Of a DNA stretch of 7,444 nucleotides, positions 6,735-7,444 are shown one piece after another. This DNA comes from Pseudomonadota bacterium. Its GTDB lineage: Bacteria > Pseudomonadota > Alphaproteobacteria > Rhizobiales > Hyphomicrobiaceae. Both the position numbers and the translations under genes were made by a program. Under the pieces are notes generated by a model. It saw nothing but the letters and a program-made list of their open reading frames with translations, was not told where the DNA came from and did no database searches. Where the stretch lies: NCBI GenBank assembly GCA_023428365.1, contig JAEYYQ010000642.1, forward strand, positions 1 through 7,444, read 5' to 3'. The first letter of the stretch is position 1. Each line of letters opens with the position of its first letter.

Positions 6735-6752
6735 CGTTGCCAAATCGCAACG
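6735..6752. repeat. Short inverted repeat downstream of the aroQ-like gene
   Basis: CGTTGC, a 6-base loop, then GCAACG form a perfect 6-bp stem beginning 65 bases after the aroQ-like stop. It could be a weak transcript end for the TRAP operon, but no T-run follows. Confidence 0.3.
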
Positions 6753-6835
6753 AACCGCAATAAACTGGGCACCCCCGCGTAAATGCATGCAGGAGTTGCC
6801 CGCAGCCTTCGCGCTGGATGGGTGGTCATAAACGG

Positions 6836-6852
6836 AATGATTTCAGATCATT
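6836..6852. repeat. Short AT-rich inverted repeat
   Basis: AATGAT-TTCAG-ATCATT is a perfect 6-bp dyad at the edge of the low-GC patch. The stem is AT-rich and weak as RNA, so it could equally be a protein-binding site or chance. Confidence 0.25.
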
Positions 6853-6924
6853 AAGTTGACTGTCGTTGTATGTAATATCCACGAGGGACTTAGAATTCCT
6901 CCAAGCTAGTACGGCGAATCGCAT

Positions 6925-6944
6925 CCGAAGCTCGTTGGCTTCGG
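6925..6944. repeat. Hairpin, candidate bidirectional transcript end
   Basis: CCGAAGC, a 6-base loop, then GCTTCGG form a perfect 7-bp GC-rich stem. It sits in the region where transcripts from the convergent aroQ-like and helicase genes would meet. Neither flank has the T-run of an intrinsic terminator, so termination would be partial or factor-dependent. Confidence 0.35.
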
Positions 6945-7128
6945 CGCGTTCCGGCCAGGACCGCTCGGCGACGATGACTAACTGCCGTTTGGCCTGAGGG
7001 GGCAGTCGCGACCGACCTTCAAACAAGCTTTTGCGCACCGACGTGGTATCCTGATGGTGCACACCTTCAACGAAGGCGTTCCAGTCCGCGGAGGGGCCAT
7101 GCGCAGGCGGATCTGTTCAGAACTGACC

Positions 7129-7444
7129 TCACGAGCCGGTCCGTTGCCACATGCCGCGCAGGCGTCCGCCGACATCGACGGTGACGGTCGATGCCCGGCC
7201 GACTGTCGCGCCTGACAAGCCATCAGACCACGTCTGGTGCGCGAACGTCGCGGCGACCGACGCCGGGATAAACCGGCTGCGCATCGCATAGACGTGGGCG
7301 TCGCCGCGACGGCTCTGCTGCGGGTTATAAAACCGCTGCGGCAGCATCAGGTACAGCTGCTGTTCGGCGCGCGTCATGGCGACGTAGAGCAGGCGGCGCT
7401 CCTCCTCGATATCGGCGGCGTTGCCGGTGGCAAGATCGGAGGGC
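7129..7444 (-). CDS. UvrD-like superfamily 1 DNA helicase, C-terminal part (5' end beyond window)
   Basis: The last 104 residues of a protein entering from the right edge are visible, ending at TGA 7131-7129. The stretch EEERRLLYVAMTRAEQQLYLM (fragment residues 13-33) is helicase motif VI of the UvrD/PcrA/Rep group. Its Arg contacts the ATP phosphate across the domain interface. PQRFY and HVYAMRSRFIP follow, as in many proteobacterial UvrD-like helicases, and a short tail ends in VDVGGRLRGMW, a normal-looking C-terminus. The enzyme would unwind DNA with ATP in repair or replication restart. It could be UvrD itself or one of its paralogues, since the walker and accessory domains are out of view. 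GC content is higher than in the neighbouring gap, and it faces the TRAP operon, so it is probably host backbone and not part of the catabolic unit. Confidence 0.87.
   Translation of the reverse strand, partial: PSDLATGNAADIEEERRLLYVAMTRAEQQLYLMLPQRFYNPQQSRRGDAHVYAMRSRFIPASVAATFAHQTWSDGLSGATVGRASTVTVDVGGRLRGMWQRTGS

Larger units (their letters stand above)
6670..7128. other. Intergenic region between convergent genes, no convincing gene
   Basis: This 459-base stretch separates the aroQ-like gene from the helicase gene facing it. No frame gives a protein I recognise. The longest candidate (minus strand, GTG at 7062 to stop at 6826, 78 codons) has no family look. Base composition changes sharply: 6841-6900 is about 37% GC by hand count, against about 67% for 7381-7440 in the helicase gene. 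Several short perfect hairpins occur (6735-6752, 6836-6852, 6925-6944, 7064-7076), none followed by a T-run on either strand. It may be the junction between the catabolic cluster and the host backbone. No transposon ends, tRNA or attachment repeats were found by eye. Confidence 0.6.

Noticed and set aside
6124..6750. 208-codon open frame on the minus strand across the aroQ-like gene
   Set aside because: It is antisense to a gene with clear family motifs, has a low-complexity Arg/Cys-rich translation, and shows no recognisable domain.
6836..6944. Intrinsic terminators for the convergent operons
   Set aside because: Stems are present but no T-run follows on either strand, so I list them only as inverted repeats.
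6826..7062. Possible 78-residue gene on the minus strand in the gap
   Set aside because: It has a GTG start with only a weak GAAGGT ahead, no recognisable family, and crosses the composition break and two hairpins. Without homologues it is not supported.
7054..7216. Short plus-strand frame (MVHTFNEGV...) in the gap, looked at as a transposase or resolvase remnant
   Set aside because: It does not match any transposase motif I know and overlaps the helicase C-terminus antisense. No terminal inverted repeats or target duplication were seen.

Overview
The window looks like chromosomal or island DNA from a GC-rich Gram-negative proteobacterium, most likely an alphaproteobacterium. The grounds are a complete TRAP transporter, a Tat-type signal on its binding protein, an FCD-type GntR regulator and the general codon use. 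The genus cannot be fixed from the sequence alone.

Layout. Three genes read leftward from a divergent control region at about 3005-3239: a GntR/FCD regulator (2333-3004), an FAD flavoprotein of the 3-ketosteroid dehydrogenase/fumarate reductase type (601-2301), and a partial dimeric alpha/beta-barrel protein (DUF4286/EthD-like) that runs off the left edge (1-536). Four genes read rightward: TRAP binding protein dctP (3240-4223), small permease dctQ (4305-4829), large permease dctM (4829-6121) and a type II 3-dehydroquinate dehydratase-like gene (6187-6669). Next comes a 459-base stretch with no convincing gene and a low-GC patch. The C-terminal end of a UvrD-like helicase then enters from the right edge on the minus strand (7129-7444) and is probably unrelated host sequence.

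How it may work. The seven left-hand genes look like one small catabolic unit. The TRAP system imports a carboxylate. The regulator probably senses it, or a product of it, through its FCD pocket and acts at a perfect 15-bp inverted repeat (3097-3111) between the two gene arms. A dehydratase and an FAD dehydrogenase/reductase then process the compound. The dehydratase keeps its catalytic Asn, Arg, Tyr and His but has Phe and His where the M. tuberculosis enzyme uses His81 and Arg112 to hold substrate hydroxyls. It may therefore act on something other than 3-dehydroquinate. A tentative reading is that the beta-elimination and the ketone-adjacent dehydrogenation act in series on a cyclic hydroxy-keto acid. 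This is inference.

No RNA gene, complete mobile element, CRISPR array or origin was seen.
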